Origin: a virus | DNA length: 45,177 nucleotides | Strand: one strand, 5' to 3' | IMG/VR virus record: IMGVR_UViG_3300025133_000211 | Span: 1-45,177 of that record | Shown here: piece by piece, positions 29,204 through 38,987 of the stretch | Position numbering within the stretch: the stretch's first letter is position 1 | How the letters are laid out: every line of letters begins with the position of its first letter | Translations under genes and position numbers: made by a program | Notes under the pieces: model-generated | Told to the model about the DNA's origin: nothing | What the model saw: only the letters and a program-made list of their open reading frames with translations | Database searches by the model: none

Positions 29204-30300
29204 TGCCATTACCGCACCTAGAACAGGCCCGTAAATACGACGCACAGCGTAGGGCAGAGCATGAGGCCGCCCAACGCCAAGCAGCAGAGGCCGCTCGACA
29301 AGTCATGTGGGAAGATGAGTATCCCACGGGCCCCTCAGACAGGCACCCGACAGCGAGCAGGCAGGGTCCTGCGCCCACCTACTACCCTGTCGGGACTGAG
29401 GAGCAGTACTTCACCAGAGAATCCCCCGAAGCCGTCCCCGCATGGCAACCGCTAGACCCCGGCGGCGGCGTGGGGCCAAGTTTTATCGGTGACCTTGCTA
29501 TTGATGCGGCGACCGGGGGAGGAGCGCTACTCGCTAGAGCGGCTGGCCGTGGAGCTGCCACTGCGGGCAAAAATCTCGCAGAACAGAGCCTAGAGCAAAC
29601 CCGGCGCAGCCTTCCTCGGTTGGGCCATCCAATGGCTACCGCCCGCCACGAAGCCACTATGGGACGAGCCCGGTTTCCTGAATTGGAGACAGGGTTTAGA
29701 CCTGGGGCATACCACCCGGCGGAAGCGGCGCGACCCCTCCCACGTCCCGCCCCTGGCACCAGAATTAAATCGACCGGCCCAGGCGTCCGACCCAGAACCC
29801 CTCCTACGACGATGACCGAAGCCGCCCGTCGCGGAGCCTCCGAGAGCGCTGCGAAGGCGGCCCCCGCGAGAGCCCCGCAGCCACCAACGGCAACCCAGCC
29901 AGATCCCTGGTTGTGGAGCCATCCAAGTGAATATCCAGGGAAACTGACCGGGACCAACCTGGAGCAAGACATTCTGGATATTATGATGACCCCGTACTGG
30001 AAAGATGGCCGGCCTCGCAGCTTGGATTCTAGGGTGCTAGAGGCAATCATAAACAAAAACACTGGCAAAAGATTTAGCAGAGATCAGATCGATGATACTC
30101 TGAAAAACCTGGAGACAAGGGGCCTTATTCAACCAAAGTGGGACTACGACTCGCTCACAAGGGCCGATGAGTACATAAGAAAGCGTGGGAGGTTTGACAC
30201 CGAACTCGAAAGGTGGGCCAACCCCGCAGCCGGAAGGGATCGGGTCAACTACGGCAAGTACGTTATCCGGCAGCCCAAAACCTACTTTGGTTCCGAATAG
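29203..30300 (+). CDS. Long low-complexity protein with winged-helix-like end
   Basis: A 365-residue protein starting at ATG 29203 (overlapping the previous stop by one base). Residues 1-35 are a charged coiled helix (KYDAQRRAEHEAAQRQAAEA). The middle is Pro/Ala/Arg-rich and disordered. The C-terminal 110 residues look folded, with LDSRVLEAIINKNTGKRFSR and DDTLKNLETRGLIQP as in a winged helix. It ends before a hairpin shared with the convergent lysin gene. Unknown role. Confidence 0.45.
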   Translation: MPLPHLEQARKYDAQRRAEHEAAQRQAAEAARQVMWEDEYPTGPSDRHPTASRQGPAPTYYPVGTEEQYFTRESPEAVPAWQPLDPGGGVGPSFIGDLAIDAATGGGALLARAAGRGAATAGKNLAEQSLEQTRRSLPRLGHPMATARHEATMGRARFPELETGFRPGAYHPAEAARPLPRPAPGTRIKSTGPGVRPRTPPTTMTEAARRGASESAAKAAPARAPQPPTATQPDPWLWSHPSEYPGKLTGTNLEQDILDIMMTPYWKDGRPRSLDSRVLEAIINKNTGKRFSRDQIDDTLKNLETRGLIQPKWDYDSLTRADEYIRKRGRFDTELERWANPAAGRDRVNYGKYVIRQPKTYFGSE

Positions 30301-30319
30301 CCGCTAACCCAGCGGCATT
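30294..30319. terminator. Possible bidirectional terminator hairpin
   Basis: Between convergent genes, CCGCT-AACCC-AGCGG (30301-30315) forms a five-base stem, and GAAT/ATTC outside it extends the stem with a small bulge. There is no U-run on either strand. Weak, but well placed. Confidence 0.3.
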
Positions 30320-30327
30320 CTAGGCAG

Positions 30328-31083
30328 TCACAACCCCTGTAGCGCCCCTACGGCCTCGTTATCCATCCCATCTGACTTCCACCAATCAACCCCTGAACAA
30401 TACCCTTTGGCCTCTTCATAGAAAGCCACAGGGTCTATCATGCCCTTTTTCCATACATATCCCGGTCCAGAGATGCGGATGTCTTTGACTCCAAACTTGC
30501 TCCATTGCAGTCGGGACTTCTTGGCCTGTTCGGCGTATCCCTTTCTCTGGAAGTACAGTTGGGGCATCCCGATGACTTCGGTGGTTTGCAGCATCTCTTC
30601 CCATGGCAGCTTGTGCCACGAGGGATATCGGAAGGAGCTGACGCCAATCTTGCAGTCATTCGGCAGGGCGTCTCTCAGGGTGGTCATGTACTTGTACGCT
30701 CGTCTTCTCATCTGGTCTTCGCCTAGCACAAACCCGCCGCCAAGCTTTCCCCATGACCAGGGGGACTCCAGATTGACCACAACGGCACTTGCATTGCACA
30801 ACCGGGCATCTTGGGCGAGCAGCTTGGCCTGGTCCTCCACATAGGAGATGCCCTTGCCAGCGGAGATTGGCCTGACCCATGCCCACAGCCAGAAGTCAAT
30901 CCCTGTCATGCGGGACATCATGCTGAACGGTTGCAGATGGTAACTCTGGTTATGTTTGTATTGACTGAGCCCGTCTCGACTCTTGACAATTATGTGCCTT
31001 GCCCCCAGGGCCTTGGCCTTTTCAACGATGCGGACCGGCCCGCCAGAGGGCTGGATTTTGTGTACCCATAGTCCGTTTTCCAT
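30328..31083 (-). CDS. Probable glycoside hydrolase-type lysin (TIM barrel)
   Basis: A 251-residue protein at the end of the structural series. Its N-terminus (GLWVHKIQPSGG then EKAKALGARHIIVKSRDG) and the following beta/alpha rhythm (FWLWAWVRPISAGK, SAVVVNLESPWSW with a possible catalytic Glu near 105, and IGMPQLYFQRKG) look like a TIM-barrel glycosidase of the kind used as phage lysins. The ATG overlaps the stop of the 1806-residue gene (TAATG). It may cut peptidoglycan for entry or for lysis. No cell-wall-binding repeat is visible. Call is by pattern. Confidence 0.45.
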   Translation of the reverse strand: MENGLWVHKIQPSGGPVRIVEKAKALGARHIIVKSRDGLSQYKHNQSYHLQPFSMMSRMTGIDFWLWAWVRPISAGKGISYVEDQAKLLAQDARLCNASAVVVNLESPWSWGKLGGGFVLGEDQMRRRAYKYMTTLRDALPNDCKIGVSSFRYPSWHKLPWEEMLQTTEVIGMPQLYFQRKGYAEQAKKSRLQWSKFGVKDIRISGPGYVWKKGMIDPVAFYEEAKGYCSGVDWWKSDGMDNEAVGALQGL

Positions 31084-34000
31084 TAGTCAGATGCCTTCTT
31101 GACGGCACGGGTAAACCGAAGGGCTTTCGCGCTTATGTGCCGATGTTGCTGCTTGTGTACGTTTTCGATCATCTCAAATTTCTCATCGTACTCGCGGATG
31201 ATTTCTTTTCTCGCTTCCCTATCTCCGCGTTCGATGCCCCTCAGTGCGGTATCCCGGTCTCTTCGGATAGACTTTTTGATGTCTCGCAGGTCTCTGCGTA
31301 ACTTGTTTGGGTCTGTTTCTCTCCAGTCTAGCCGATATGCCAGCATTTCTCCAGCCAGTTCGTCCCACTGCCGCAGCTTGCTGATTCCTCGTTCGACGCG
31401 ATAGTCGGGGGTGTTGTTCAGTTTGGCCATCAGCTTCTGCCAGGAGCCACCTCCAGCGATCAATCCCGCACCCACCTTTTGGTAGTCAATCTTGCGGCCA
31501 TGCTCATCGCGCCCGTCTGAGGGCAGTCCCGGCATATAGGGGGGAGTCCATGTTCTCCACATCTGCTTGCCCCACTTATTCAAGGCAATAAAGCTGCTGT
31601 CCTCGTCTTTCCATATGCGGCCACCCTGGGTTCCATATTTGTCCCATTCGGGGCGATTGGCCAGAGACCATACCGAGGTCCACAGGGGGTGCTGTATGGT
31701 GGCGTTGGCAACCCTCTGCAACGCACCGATTCCCCGCTCTGGTTCGGGGGCGTTGTACAGTCCACCGAGTTGCGTCCAGTATTGAACGTCCCAGTACGGG
31801 GCCATTTCCACGCCTTTTTTGATGCTTCGGCGTATGCCCCTTTTGGTGTACCTCTGTTTTTCTACGTCAAAATCTCTAGCCTTCCCGGTCGGTTGAGCCA
31901 CTGCCGTCGCCTGAGACCACCCTGGAAGTTGCGCTCTGGCCTCCTGGGTTTCGTAGATGCTCTCAAAGTCCTGTTCTCCATACATAAACTCGTTGGTAAA
32001 GTTCATGTAGTCGAATGTCTGTCTCCACATAAAAGACTGTGCAGGGTTGTCGTTTAGCCACTTGGCCACCCGTGGGACTGCCTTGTAGCTGTAAGTGAAG
32101 AATGGCATTGCGCTTTTGCGTGTAAACTCGACCCACCCAGGGACATCGGTGTAATCGAAAAACCACCTGTGAGCCTCTTTCGCAGCCGCCCGGTATGCCC
32201 CGGCACCATCAGCCTGGTCCAAGACTTCCATCAAAAACTTGTTGTCATCGCCCAGAACTCGACGCATTTCTCGCGTGATTTTCCCGGTGTTTCTGAACTC
32301 TTTCTGGAGGTGCAATACCTGCTTAAATCTCCACAGTTTAAACAGTTCGTCCCCAGCGGTGTAACTCCATGCAGCCCGGTCAGCCCCGGCCCTGTACCCA
32401 TCCTTCGCTTTGTCAAAGACCTTTCTCAGTCCGTTCTGGATGCGGTGGCTGTACTGCTCCATGATGGTAACGCCAAGCTCTGGCATGTTGGTGGGTTCTG
32501 GCAGTTTTGTAACATCAATCCGGCCAGCCTCCCATATCTCCCGCAGGTCACCGCGCAGTTCGGCAGAAACAAAGTCGGTGCCAAACAGGCCACCCTCCAT
32601 TGCTTTGTCGATAACGGAACCCTTGGTCATATCTCTTTTTACGTACTCATCAAGCGTACCTTTCCATGTGCTTTTGGCGCTGCGGTGTAAGAACGGGTTG
32701 AGTCCTGCCATCGTTGCCATGATGTTATTTGAGAACACATTTCTGACCTGGCCAGGAGGATTGAGGATAGTTTTTCCGAATTTCCAGCGGTTCATTATCT
32801 CCCTGTTGAACCATGCAAACATCCCGTTGTCGTCAAGTCTGCGGGTTGCCTTCAGGTAGTGGTGAACCTCGGGGTCCATGTACATTCCCTCTAGGTCTAG
32901 CCACCGCTCAGAGTATGGCTTCTTTACGCCCCGGAACGTCTTGAGCCGCTTGTTTCTCCCGGCCTGAATGTAGTGCTTGGGGATTTGCGATTCGGGCGTG
33001 GTCTTGGGGTCTATCAGCAGCGGAATGCCATCTTCTGACACCGCTCCCTTCAGCCCTTGTGCGAACTTCTTGAACTGGATGTCGTTGGCTATGGTGTGCA
33101 GCCCCTTGGCAAGATACACCTTTGGGTTGGTCACAAGCCCCATCATCTCGCGCTCTGCCACGTTGTACATGGCTTTCGTGAATGCCCGCTGGTAGTGGCT
33201 CCCGTTGTAGCCATTCTGCACCATGAATGATAGCGACTCGGCTAGCTGGTCCGGGTTCTCGATGCCAGCCTTTGTGAATTCATCCATGTACTGCTGGTAG
33301 AAGTGGGGAGTGTAACCTTCTACGTTTCTCCAGAATGTAGACTCTGCCAGGTTGCCGACTCTTACAGACTCCATCCCTCCGTGCAGCAATAGCTTTCGAG
33401 CTGCCATCGAATGTCGAGCGGTGTCGTTCATCTGACCGATGTCGATCTTGTCCAACCCAAGAGGAAGACGCTCCGAGTACACTACGTCCATATTGTCAAG
33501 AGCGGACACGTTGAATTCTTGGTCAAGCATGTCAAGGTAGTTGTTCGCGGCGTCGAAGTTGTCAAATCTCCGAAGCATTTGCTCACCAGTAAATCGGTGC
33601 TCCCCATGGTTGATGCGGACCTTGGCGAACGCCTCGGGTTCTGTCTGCTGCATGTGCCGAAGAGACTTGATGGTTTTGGCCAAGGCGATGTGGTGGGCTG
33701 GAACCCAGTTGAGCGCCTTCCCCTGGGCCAAGTGATGGGCCATCGACGCCAAAGACGGGAGGCCATTGGTGTTGCCTATCTGGTCTGCTTGCTTTCCAAA
33801 CGTATTCATGTGGTCTGCGAGCCCAGACAGAATGGTCGCATCGGGGTCTTCCAGCTTTTTCAGAGTGGACTCGCCCCATTTGCGGAGGGCTTTGTCATGC
33901 TTGGCGATTGACTTTTTCAGCTTAGGGATTGCCCCTTTTGTCCTTTCTTTTGGCTTCTTTGCAGTCTCATCTGCCAGTGCCTTCTTCAGGTCAAGAAGTT

Positions 34001-36503
34001 CATCTGCCCTCTCGCCAAGCTGCTCTAAGAACGCCGGATGGCCATCGAACCTGTGCTGTAGGTACTTCCAGACGGCGTGGGAGCTTTTGCCATCCACAAC
34101 CTGCGTCCATCGAGAGTCAAGGTCCAGCTTGCCAGTTGCATCTAGCTGCTCTGTGACTCTCCCGATGCGGTCGTTGGCGTGGTTTCTGATAGCCCCAAAC
34201 GCTTGGGCCTCGGGGTCGATCTTCAGGTTCGCATCTGCCCATGACCGCTGGTGGGCTTCATCTAGGCTGACGGGCATCGGACCTGCCTGATTCGATGGGT
34301 TGCGCTGGACAAACATGTACTGGGGCGTTACCCCGTCTTTCTGCGCGGCTACGTTTAGCGTCTTGTGGATGGCTTCTAGCACCTGCTCGTCAGACGGCAT
34401 GTCTTGTGCGGTTTCCCGTATCTCTGTCAAGAATCGGTCGAACTCGGTCTTGTTTGCAGTGATAACCGCGTCAAGGGTTGTCTGCTCATCTCCCCATTTG
34501 ATGGGTTGGTTGCGGGGGCCTTCCTTGGAGAACCAGTGTCTGACTTCTGGGAATTGCCTGTGTACAAAGTCGCTTCTAGCTGCCATCCCAGGGGCGTGTA
34601 GCGCAAACGTGATGGGGTCAAAGTTCTCAAGCATCGTCCCGGTCTTTCTCATCACATGGGCGGCTCTCAGAGAACTCATGGCCTCGGCCTCTTGTGCCGC
34701 AGACATGGCGAACTTGCCGTCAGCTTCTGTGAGGCCCTTTTTCAAGACATCGAACGCTCTGCCGCCAACAAGCTGCTCGCCCTCTGGAAGCAGGGCTCTA
34801 GCCTCTGGCCCCAGCGCAGATGTCACGCGCTTTGCAAGGTTTGGCGATGCCGCTGCCGTCGCCGCTGTGCCGCTAATCGTTTTGGCAACAGGGGCTGTCT
34901 TGGCTAAAAGGCGGGCTGGCAGACGAGCCACGGTCCCGGTGACAGAGATAAGGCCAAGGAGGTCGATGGGGTGCTGCAAGAAGTATCCACCAACCCCGTA
35001 ATCATCAACCTCTGAAGAGATGGATTCCCATGCCGCCTTGGCTCCCTTGACCGGGGCGTCCCATGTGGTGCCCTCGTCCAGGGCTCTGAGGTACTTGCTT
35101 TGGACGGTGTCCAGCTTGTCGCGGGCCTCGATGTATCCGGCGAGCTGACCCATACCCATGCCCTCTAGCCTGAAATAAGACTCTAGGCCCTGATCGTCTA
35201 TCTTCCCCCACGCTTTCATTTCCTCATGCGACCCCGGTTCTACGCCCATCCCTCGCATGATGTTCTGCATTATCTCAATGTTCTTGTCCGCAGAAAGGTC
35301 ATCTCCAGCGTTTTCGATTTCCCACCTGGCCCAGGTGTCCTTTTCAAGATTGTCGTATATCCAGACAGGCGCATCGACCATGGCCATCTTCGCGAGCACA
35401 GGGAATGCTGCTAGCGTCTGAGCTGCGCCCTTGTAGGTGTTTTCAAGCACATCGTCGATCCCCAGCATTGCCGCTTGTTCCAGCGTACTTTTACCAACCA
35501 GCGGGTCTCTGTAGTCTGTGACGGTTGCCCTTAGCTGCCCGACATCATCTTGGAACAGTCCCACTCTCTTGCCCGTGCCCTCTTCTGCTCCCACAGAAAA
35601 AGCCATCTGCAAGGCCATGGGTTCATTGTTTGGCACGGTGTTCTCGGGGCGGTATCGAGATGTCTCCAGAACATCGATGAGTGCCTGGAACTGGCCGATT
35701 CGCCTCTCTGACATGAGTCGATCTTCTTTGGCCATCGGGTGGGCAATGGTGTGCCAAAACCCCTGCTTGTTCGCGGCATACCCAGCTTCAAGGTCAATCT
35801 TGTTCTCTAGCGTTTCAATCGCAGATAACACCCGTTCCGGGGTCATCGGCATCTGCCCGCGTCTTTGTCGCAGGTCGCCCTCCCATGACATGAACTCCTC
35901 ACCGGGGTCGATGGGTGTTCGGTATGGGTCTCGGATTGCAACCTGGCCTTGCTCCCTTGCAGCCCCAAAGAACTCCGATATCGCCCCACCAGCATACGAG
36001 GCTCCCGCAGCCATGGTTCCGGGGGTGTCGGCTGTGTATGCCTCCCCAAGCTTCTCTGCGTACAAAACAGCCATGTCCCTGTCTCCCGTGGTGATGGGGA
36101 TGGCTTCGGTTGTTCTGGTGTGCTTGACGGTCTTGTCGGTGCCAGTGCCGCCCGTGAAGAAGTGGTACATGTCTTCGTACCAAGGGGTGTCTTCTTCCGG
36201 TTCCACAATCGCTGGGGCAAGTTCGGGGGCGATTGGCTCTGGGGTGGGTTCGTATTCGGGCTGCTCTGCTGCAATGGGTGCGGGGGTGGCGGGGTCTCCA
36301 AAGCTAAGGTGGGATAAGACATCCTCTTCTTCTGGGTCTATATCTGCTCGTGCCGGTCCTTGTGGCATCGCTTGAGGCTGGGGCCTTTCGCCAGTTGCCT
36401 CCCTGACATATGCCTGTTCTGACGGAGGCGCATCTCCAAAGCTAAGGTGGGATAAGACATCCTCTTCTTCGTCTACCATTGAGGGTCTTGTGGGAACGGC
36501 CAT
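31083..36503 (-). CDS. Giant internal virion protein (LPD38-like end)
   Basis: An 1806-residue protein, by far the largest. The N-terminal 110 residues repeat EEEDVLSHLSFGD twice and are acidic, Pro-rich and probably disordered. The middle holds long helices and a Pro/Gly region. The last 500 residues have NPPGQVRNVFSNNIMA, HRWFFDYTDVPG and FFTYSYKAVPRVAKWLND, as in large internal proteins of podoviruses that enter the cell with the DNA (LPD38-type). It ends in charged coiled coils (KLRRDLRDIKKSIRRDRDTA). It is likely ejected through the tail to form a channel in the periplasm. Enzyme activity is not proven. Confidence 0.6.
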   Translation of the reverse strand: MAVPTRPSMVDEEEDVLSHLSFGDAPPSEQAYVREATGERPQPQAMPQGPARADIDPEEEDVLSHLSFGDPATPAPIAAEQPEYEPTPEPIAPELAPAIVEPEEDTPWYEDMYHFFTGGTGTDKTVKHTRTTEAIPITTGDRDMAVLYAEKLGEAYTADTPGTMAAGASYAGGAISEFFGAAREQGQVAIRDPYRTPIDPGEEFMSWEGDLRQRRGQMPMTPERVLSAIETLENKIDLEAGYAANKQGFWHTIAHPMAKEDRLMSERRIGQFQALIDVLETSRYRPENTVPNNEPMALQMAFSVGAEEGTGKRVGLFQDDVGQLRATVTDYRDPLVGKSTLEQAAMLGIDDVLENTYKGAAQTLAAFPVLAKMAMVDAPVWIYDNLEKDTWARWEIENAGDDLSADKNIEIMQNIMRGMGVEPGSHEEMKAWGKIDDQGLESYFRLEGMGMGQLAGYIEARDKLDTVQSKYLRALDEGTTWDAPVKGAKAAWESISSEVDDYGVGGYFLQHPIDLLGLISVTGTVARLPARLLAKTAPVAKTISGTAATAAASPNLAKRVTSALGPEARALLPEGEQLVGGRAFDVLKKGLTEADGKFAMSAAQEAEAMSSLRAAHVMRKTGTMLENFDPITFALHAPGMAARSDFVHRQFPEVRHWFSKEGPRNQPIKWGDEQTTLDAVITANKTEFDRFLTEIRETAQDMPSDEQVLEAIHKTLNVAAQKDGVTPQYMFVQRNPSNQAGPMPVSLDEAHQRSWADANLKIDPEAQAFGAIRNHANDRIGRVTEQLDATGKLDLDSRWTQVVDGKSSHAVWKYLQHRFDGHPAFLEQLGERADELLDLKKALADETAKKPKERTKGAIPKLKKSIAKHDKALRKWGESTLKKLEDPDATILSGLADHMNTFGKQADQIGNTNGLPSLASMAHHLAQGKALNWVPAHHIALAKTIKSLRHMQQTEPEAFAKVRINHGEHRFTGEQMLRRFDNFDAANNYLDMLDQEFNVSALDNMDVVYSERLPLGLDKIDIGQMNDTARHSMAARKLLLHGGMESVRVGNLAESTFWRNVEGYTPHFYQQYMDEFTKAGIENPDQLAESLSFMVQNGYNGSHYQRAFTKAMYNVAEREMMGLVTNPKVYLAKGLHTIANDIQFKKFAQGLKGAVSEDGIPLLIDPKTTPESQIPKHYIQAGRNKRLKTFRGVKKPYSERWLDLEGMYMDPEVHHYLKATRRLDDNGMFAWFNREIMNRWKFGKTILNPPGQVRNVFSNNIMATMAGLNPFLHRSAKSTWKGTLDEYVKRDMTKGSVIDKAMEGGLFGTDFVSAELRGDLREIWEAGRIDVTKLPEPTNMPELGVTIMEQYSHRIQNGLRKVFDKAKDGYRAGADRAAWSYTAGDELFKLWRFKQVLHLQKEFRNTGKITREMRRVLGDDNKFLMEVLDQADGAGAYRAAAKEAHRWFFDYTDVPGWVEFTRKSAMPFFTYSYKAVPRVAKWLNDNPAQSFMWRQTFDYMNFTNEFMYGEQDFESIYETQEARAQLPGWSQATAVAQPTGKARDFDVEKQRYTKRGIRRSIKKGVEMAPYWDVQYWTQLGGLYNAPEPERGIGALQRVANATIQHPLWTSVWSLANRPEWDKYGTQGGRIWKDEDSSFIALNKWGKQMWRTWTPPYMPGLPSDGRDEHGRKIDYQKVGAGLIAGGGSWQKLMAKLNNTPDYRVERGISKLRQWDELAGEMLAYRLDWRETDPNKLRRDLRDIKKSIRRDRDTALRGIERGDREARKEIIREYDEKFEMIENVHKQQHRHISAKALRFTRAVKKASD
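36295..36332. repeat. 38-bp direct repeat, copy 1
   Basis: Exact copy of 36433-36470, 138 bp (46 codons) apart and in frame inside the 1806-residue gene. It encodes the second EEEDVLSHLSFGD-type segment. Identity at every codon position suggests a recent duplication. Confidence 0.9.
36433..36470. repeat. 38-bp direct repeat, copy 2
   Basis: Exact copy of 36295-36332. It encodes the first EEEDVLSHLSFGD segment near the start of the internal virion protein. Confidence 0.9.
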
Positions 36504-36506
36504 AAT

Positions 36507-38963
36507 TTAATCCTCCTCCATGACCCATCCGAAGCTCGGGAGGAAATCAGTGCTCGGCCATCTGGTTGATCCACTCCTACGTCGGGGGGAAGGTCTCGGA
36601 GACCGCTTTGCCTTCCGGGGCGTGGGTTCACCTTCCTGACCCTGTAAGGTAGTCCCCATATGCAGCCTCAACTGTGCATGGAGCCTCCTGTACGTATCTT
36701 CTCCAGCCCTGCCCGCCTTAGCCTTAAATGCTTCCAGTACGTCTCTGGCATCCAACAGCTTTGACTGCCTCTCGTTGCCCGCCATGTTCTTTGACTCACC
36801 TATCATTCGGTTTACTATCTTTGCCGCCGCATCGGCGTCGTCGGAAGACTGTCCGGCCTTCTCTTCCCTTCTGATATCCGACCAGACCGGGTCGGCGGCC
36901 CTTGCGGGAGCAGGCGCTTCTTTCTTCGCACCCATCTTTCCCTCTAGTAGATTGAGAATCGCTTCGTGCTCGCCGGGAACCGGCGATGTCTTAGACAATA
37001 AGATCAGATTTCTTGCGTCTTTTTCCCATTTCTTGGGGTTGTTGCCGCGATTAAGCCCCGAAATTATCTTGTCCAACGATGCCTGGACCTCCGGTCTGAT
37101 AGCAGCCGCCCCAGCCCCGGTGGCCGTGGGGCGCGGGGTTGGAGTGGCCGTGGGGCGAAGTCTTTTCTCGAATTGGTCTGTTTCTTTTTTGTACACCTTG
37201 TGGAGTTTGTACTCCTCGCTTCTCTTCCCTATCTCTGTCCAAGCGCCAGTGTCTGGGTCAATCAGCGGGACTTCTCCAGTTCGAGCCCGGTTGAGTAATT
37301 GTAGGTTGTCGTCACGCAACTGATTAAGCCTGTCTCGGGTTTTTCCTTCTGCTTTACTGGCGAGTTGGTTGAGTTTCTCTTGGGTTGCCGCTGGACCGCT
37401 GCCTTTGCCGCCGCCTATCATTCGCCCCTTAGAGATCACATCACCACTGCCTGGAGGGGTTACATTTGGTTGCGGAGATTCTGCGTTTGGGACGGATACC
37501 GCATGGGTGGTAATCCACCACAGGTTGTTCGTCAGGTCTTTTGTTGCCGTTCCTCCTTTTCCGAAGGCATCCCCTTGGGCTTTGATCAGGTCGGCATTGT
37601 CTTTCCTTATTGCGTCCAACTCCCTCTTGGTGAAGTGGGTCTTCCCGTTGATCTGAGTTCCGATGGGCAATGCAAAGATTGTGTTCGGCGTATGCTTTCG
37701 GGATTGCTTCCTTTGCTTAATGTATAGGGCTAAAAAGCTTTCGTAGTGGTCTACATTTGTCTTGAGTGCATCGTACTGAGAACTCTGCCCAGCGCCTCTG
37801 TCACCCCACTTGCGGAGCAGGTTTTTTGCGCGAGCAAGTGTGTCTGCCGCCTTCTTTTCATTGAGCCGCCCTCTTTTGCTTCGGCCAAACGAAGAGACCA
37901 AAGCGGTGTTGGTGGAAGTCAGGTTTCCCAGGAGGTCTTTATCCGCACCGACCCGTGCCGCCTCCTCCTCAATCTGTACCTTTGCTAGCTCCGTCGCCTT
38001 GGCGCTTCTTGCCTGAAGGTCTGCCAACTCCCGCTGCTCTCTCACTTTCCTTTGCCCTCGGGTCTCCCTGAGTTCCGCAATTTCCCTGACGGGATCCACG
38101 GGCTTATCAAGGGCTTCTGGGATTGTCGGCGCGGCGGCTGGCGCTTTTGCTGTCTTTACTCCACCAATGCCGACCTTGCCAGCGGATCTCGCAATTGGCT
38201 CTGCGGGGGCGGCTGGGCTCTTTTTGCGGGTTGTTAGTGAGGGCACTGCTGCCCTTGGTCGCAACGCGGGATCTAGCCCTTCCCCCGCCGCCAAACCCTG
38301 CCCAGGGAAAAACCCCTGGACTTGACTCGTCAGCCTTCTTGCTGCTTGCTCTCCTTCCGAGCCTTTTCGCTCGGTAGTGTACGAGGGAGCCCTGACCGTC
38401 GTCGGCACCACATCTTCCCCGGCCCCAGAATGCGGGAATGGGTCATGCCCGCGAGCCGTCACGTCTACGTCACCAAGATCTATATCTACAGCCGGAAGGT
38501 CAACGCTTATGCCCCTTGTAAGGTAGTCCCCGTATGCTTTCCTGGCCTTGGCTCGCTCTTCTTCGCTCTGTTCGTACTCCGCTTGCTTTGCGCTGAACCT
38601 CGTTTGATCCGTTGCAAATTGCTCGTCGAGCTTCGCCTGCTCTTCTGCCTGCGCCTTGGCGGCATCTTCGGGACCACCAAAACGCCTTAGCTGCAACTGC
38701 TCCCACTCCCATGTGCCCGGTGTCCTCTCCCGCAACCGTCGCTCTCTGGCCTCGGCTTCAGCCATCTCCCGCTCGTGCATCGTCTTCGCAGCCTCTTCCT
38801 CAAGATGGCCGCGATACGCCATCTCGCCAAACCCAAGACCGCCCTTGAGCAGGGTCTGGGCAGCGGACAGGGCAAGGTCTTCTTTCCAGTTGCTGCGCTG
38901 TCTCGGTCTAGGGTTGTACCGGATGGGCGCTGGGGCGGGCAGTTCTCGTCTTCTGTATGCCAT
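36507..38963 (-). CDS. Internal virion protein (818 residues)
   Basis: An 818-residue basic and low-complexity protein directly before the giant gene. A helical, Glu/Arg-rich coiled region fills residues 50-150 (HLEEEAAKTMHEREMAEAEA). The middle is Pro/Ala-rich and acidic/basic mixed. The C-terminal end is Arg/Pro-rich (PRKAKRSPRPSPRRRSGS). Its place among large late proteins and its make-up suggest an ejected internal protein or scaffold of the internal core. No family is recognised. Confidence 0.5.
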   Translation of the reverse strand: MAYRRRELPAPAPIRYNPRPRQRSNWKEDLALSAAQTLLKGGLGFGEMAYRGHLEEEAAKTMHEREMAEAEARERRLRERTPGTWEWEQLQLRRFGGPEDAAKAQAEEQAKLDEQFATDQTRFSAKQAEYEQSEEERAKARKAYGDYLTRGISVDLPAVDIDLGDVDVTARGHDPFPHSGAGEDVVPTTVRAPSYTTERKGSEGEQAARRLTSQVQGFFPGQGLAAGEGLDPALRPRAAVPSLTTRKKSPAAPAEPIARSAGKVGIGGVKTAKAPAAAPTIPEALDKPVDPVREIAELRETRGQRKVREQRELADLQARSAKATELAKVQIEEEAARVGADKDLLGNLTSTNTALVSSFGRSKRGRLNEKKAADTLARAKNLLRKWGDRGAGQSSQYDALKTNVDHYESFLALYIKQRKQSRKHTPNTIFALPIGTQINGKTHFTKRELDAIRKDNADLIKAQGDAFGKGGTATKDLTNNLWWITTHAVSVPNAESPQPNVTPPGSGDVISKGRMIGGGKGSGPAATQEKLNQLASKAEGKTRDRLNQLRDDNLQLLNRARTGEVPLIDPDTGAWTEIGKRSEEYKLHKVYKKETDQFEKRLRPTATPTPRPTATGAGAAAIRPEVQASLDKIISGLNRGNNPKKWEKDARNLILLSKTSPVPGEHEAILNLLEGKMGAKKEAPAPARAADPVWSDIRREEKAGQSSDDADAAAKIVNRMIGESKNMAGNERQSKLLDARDVLEAFKAKAGRAGEDTYRRLHAQLRLHMGTTLQGQEGEPTPRKAKRSPRPSPRRRSGSTRWPSTDFLPSFGWVMEED

Positions 38964-38987
38964 GATTACCTCGGATGCTGCGGCTTC

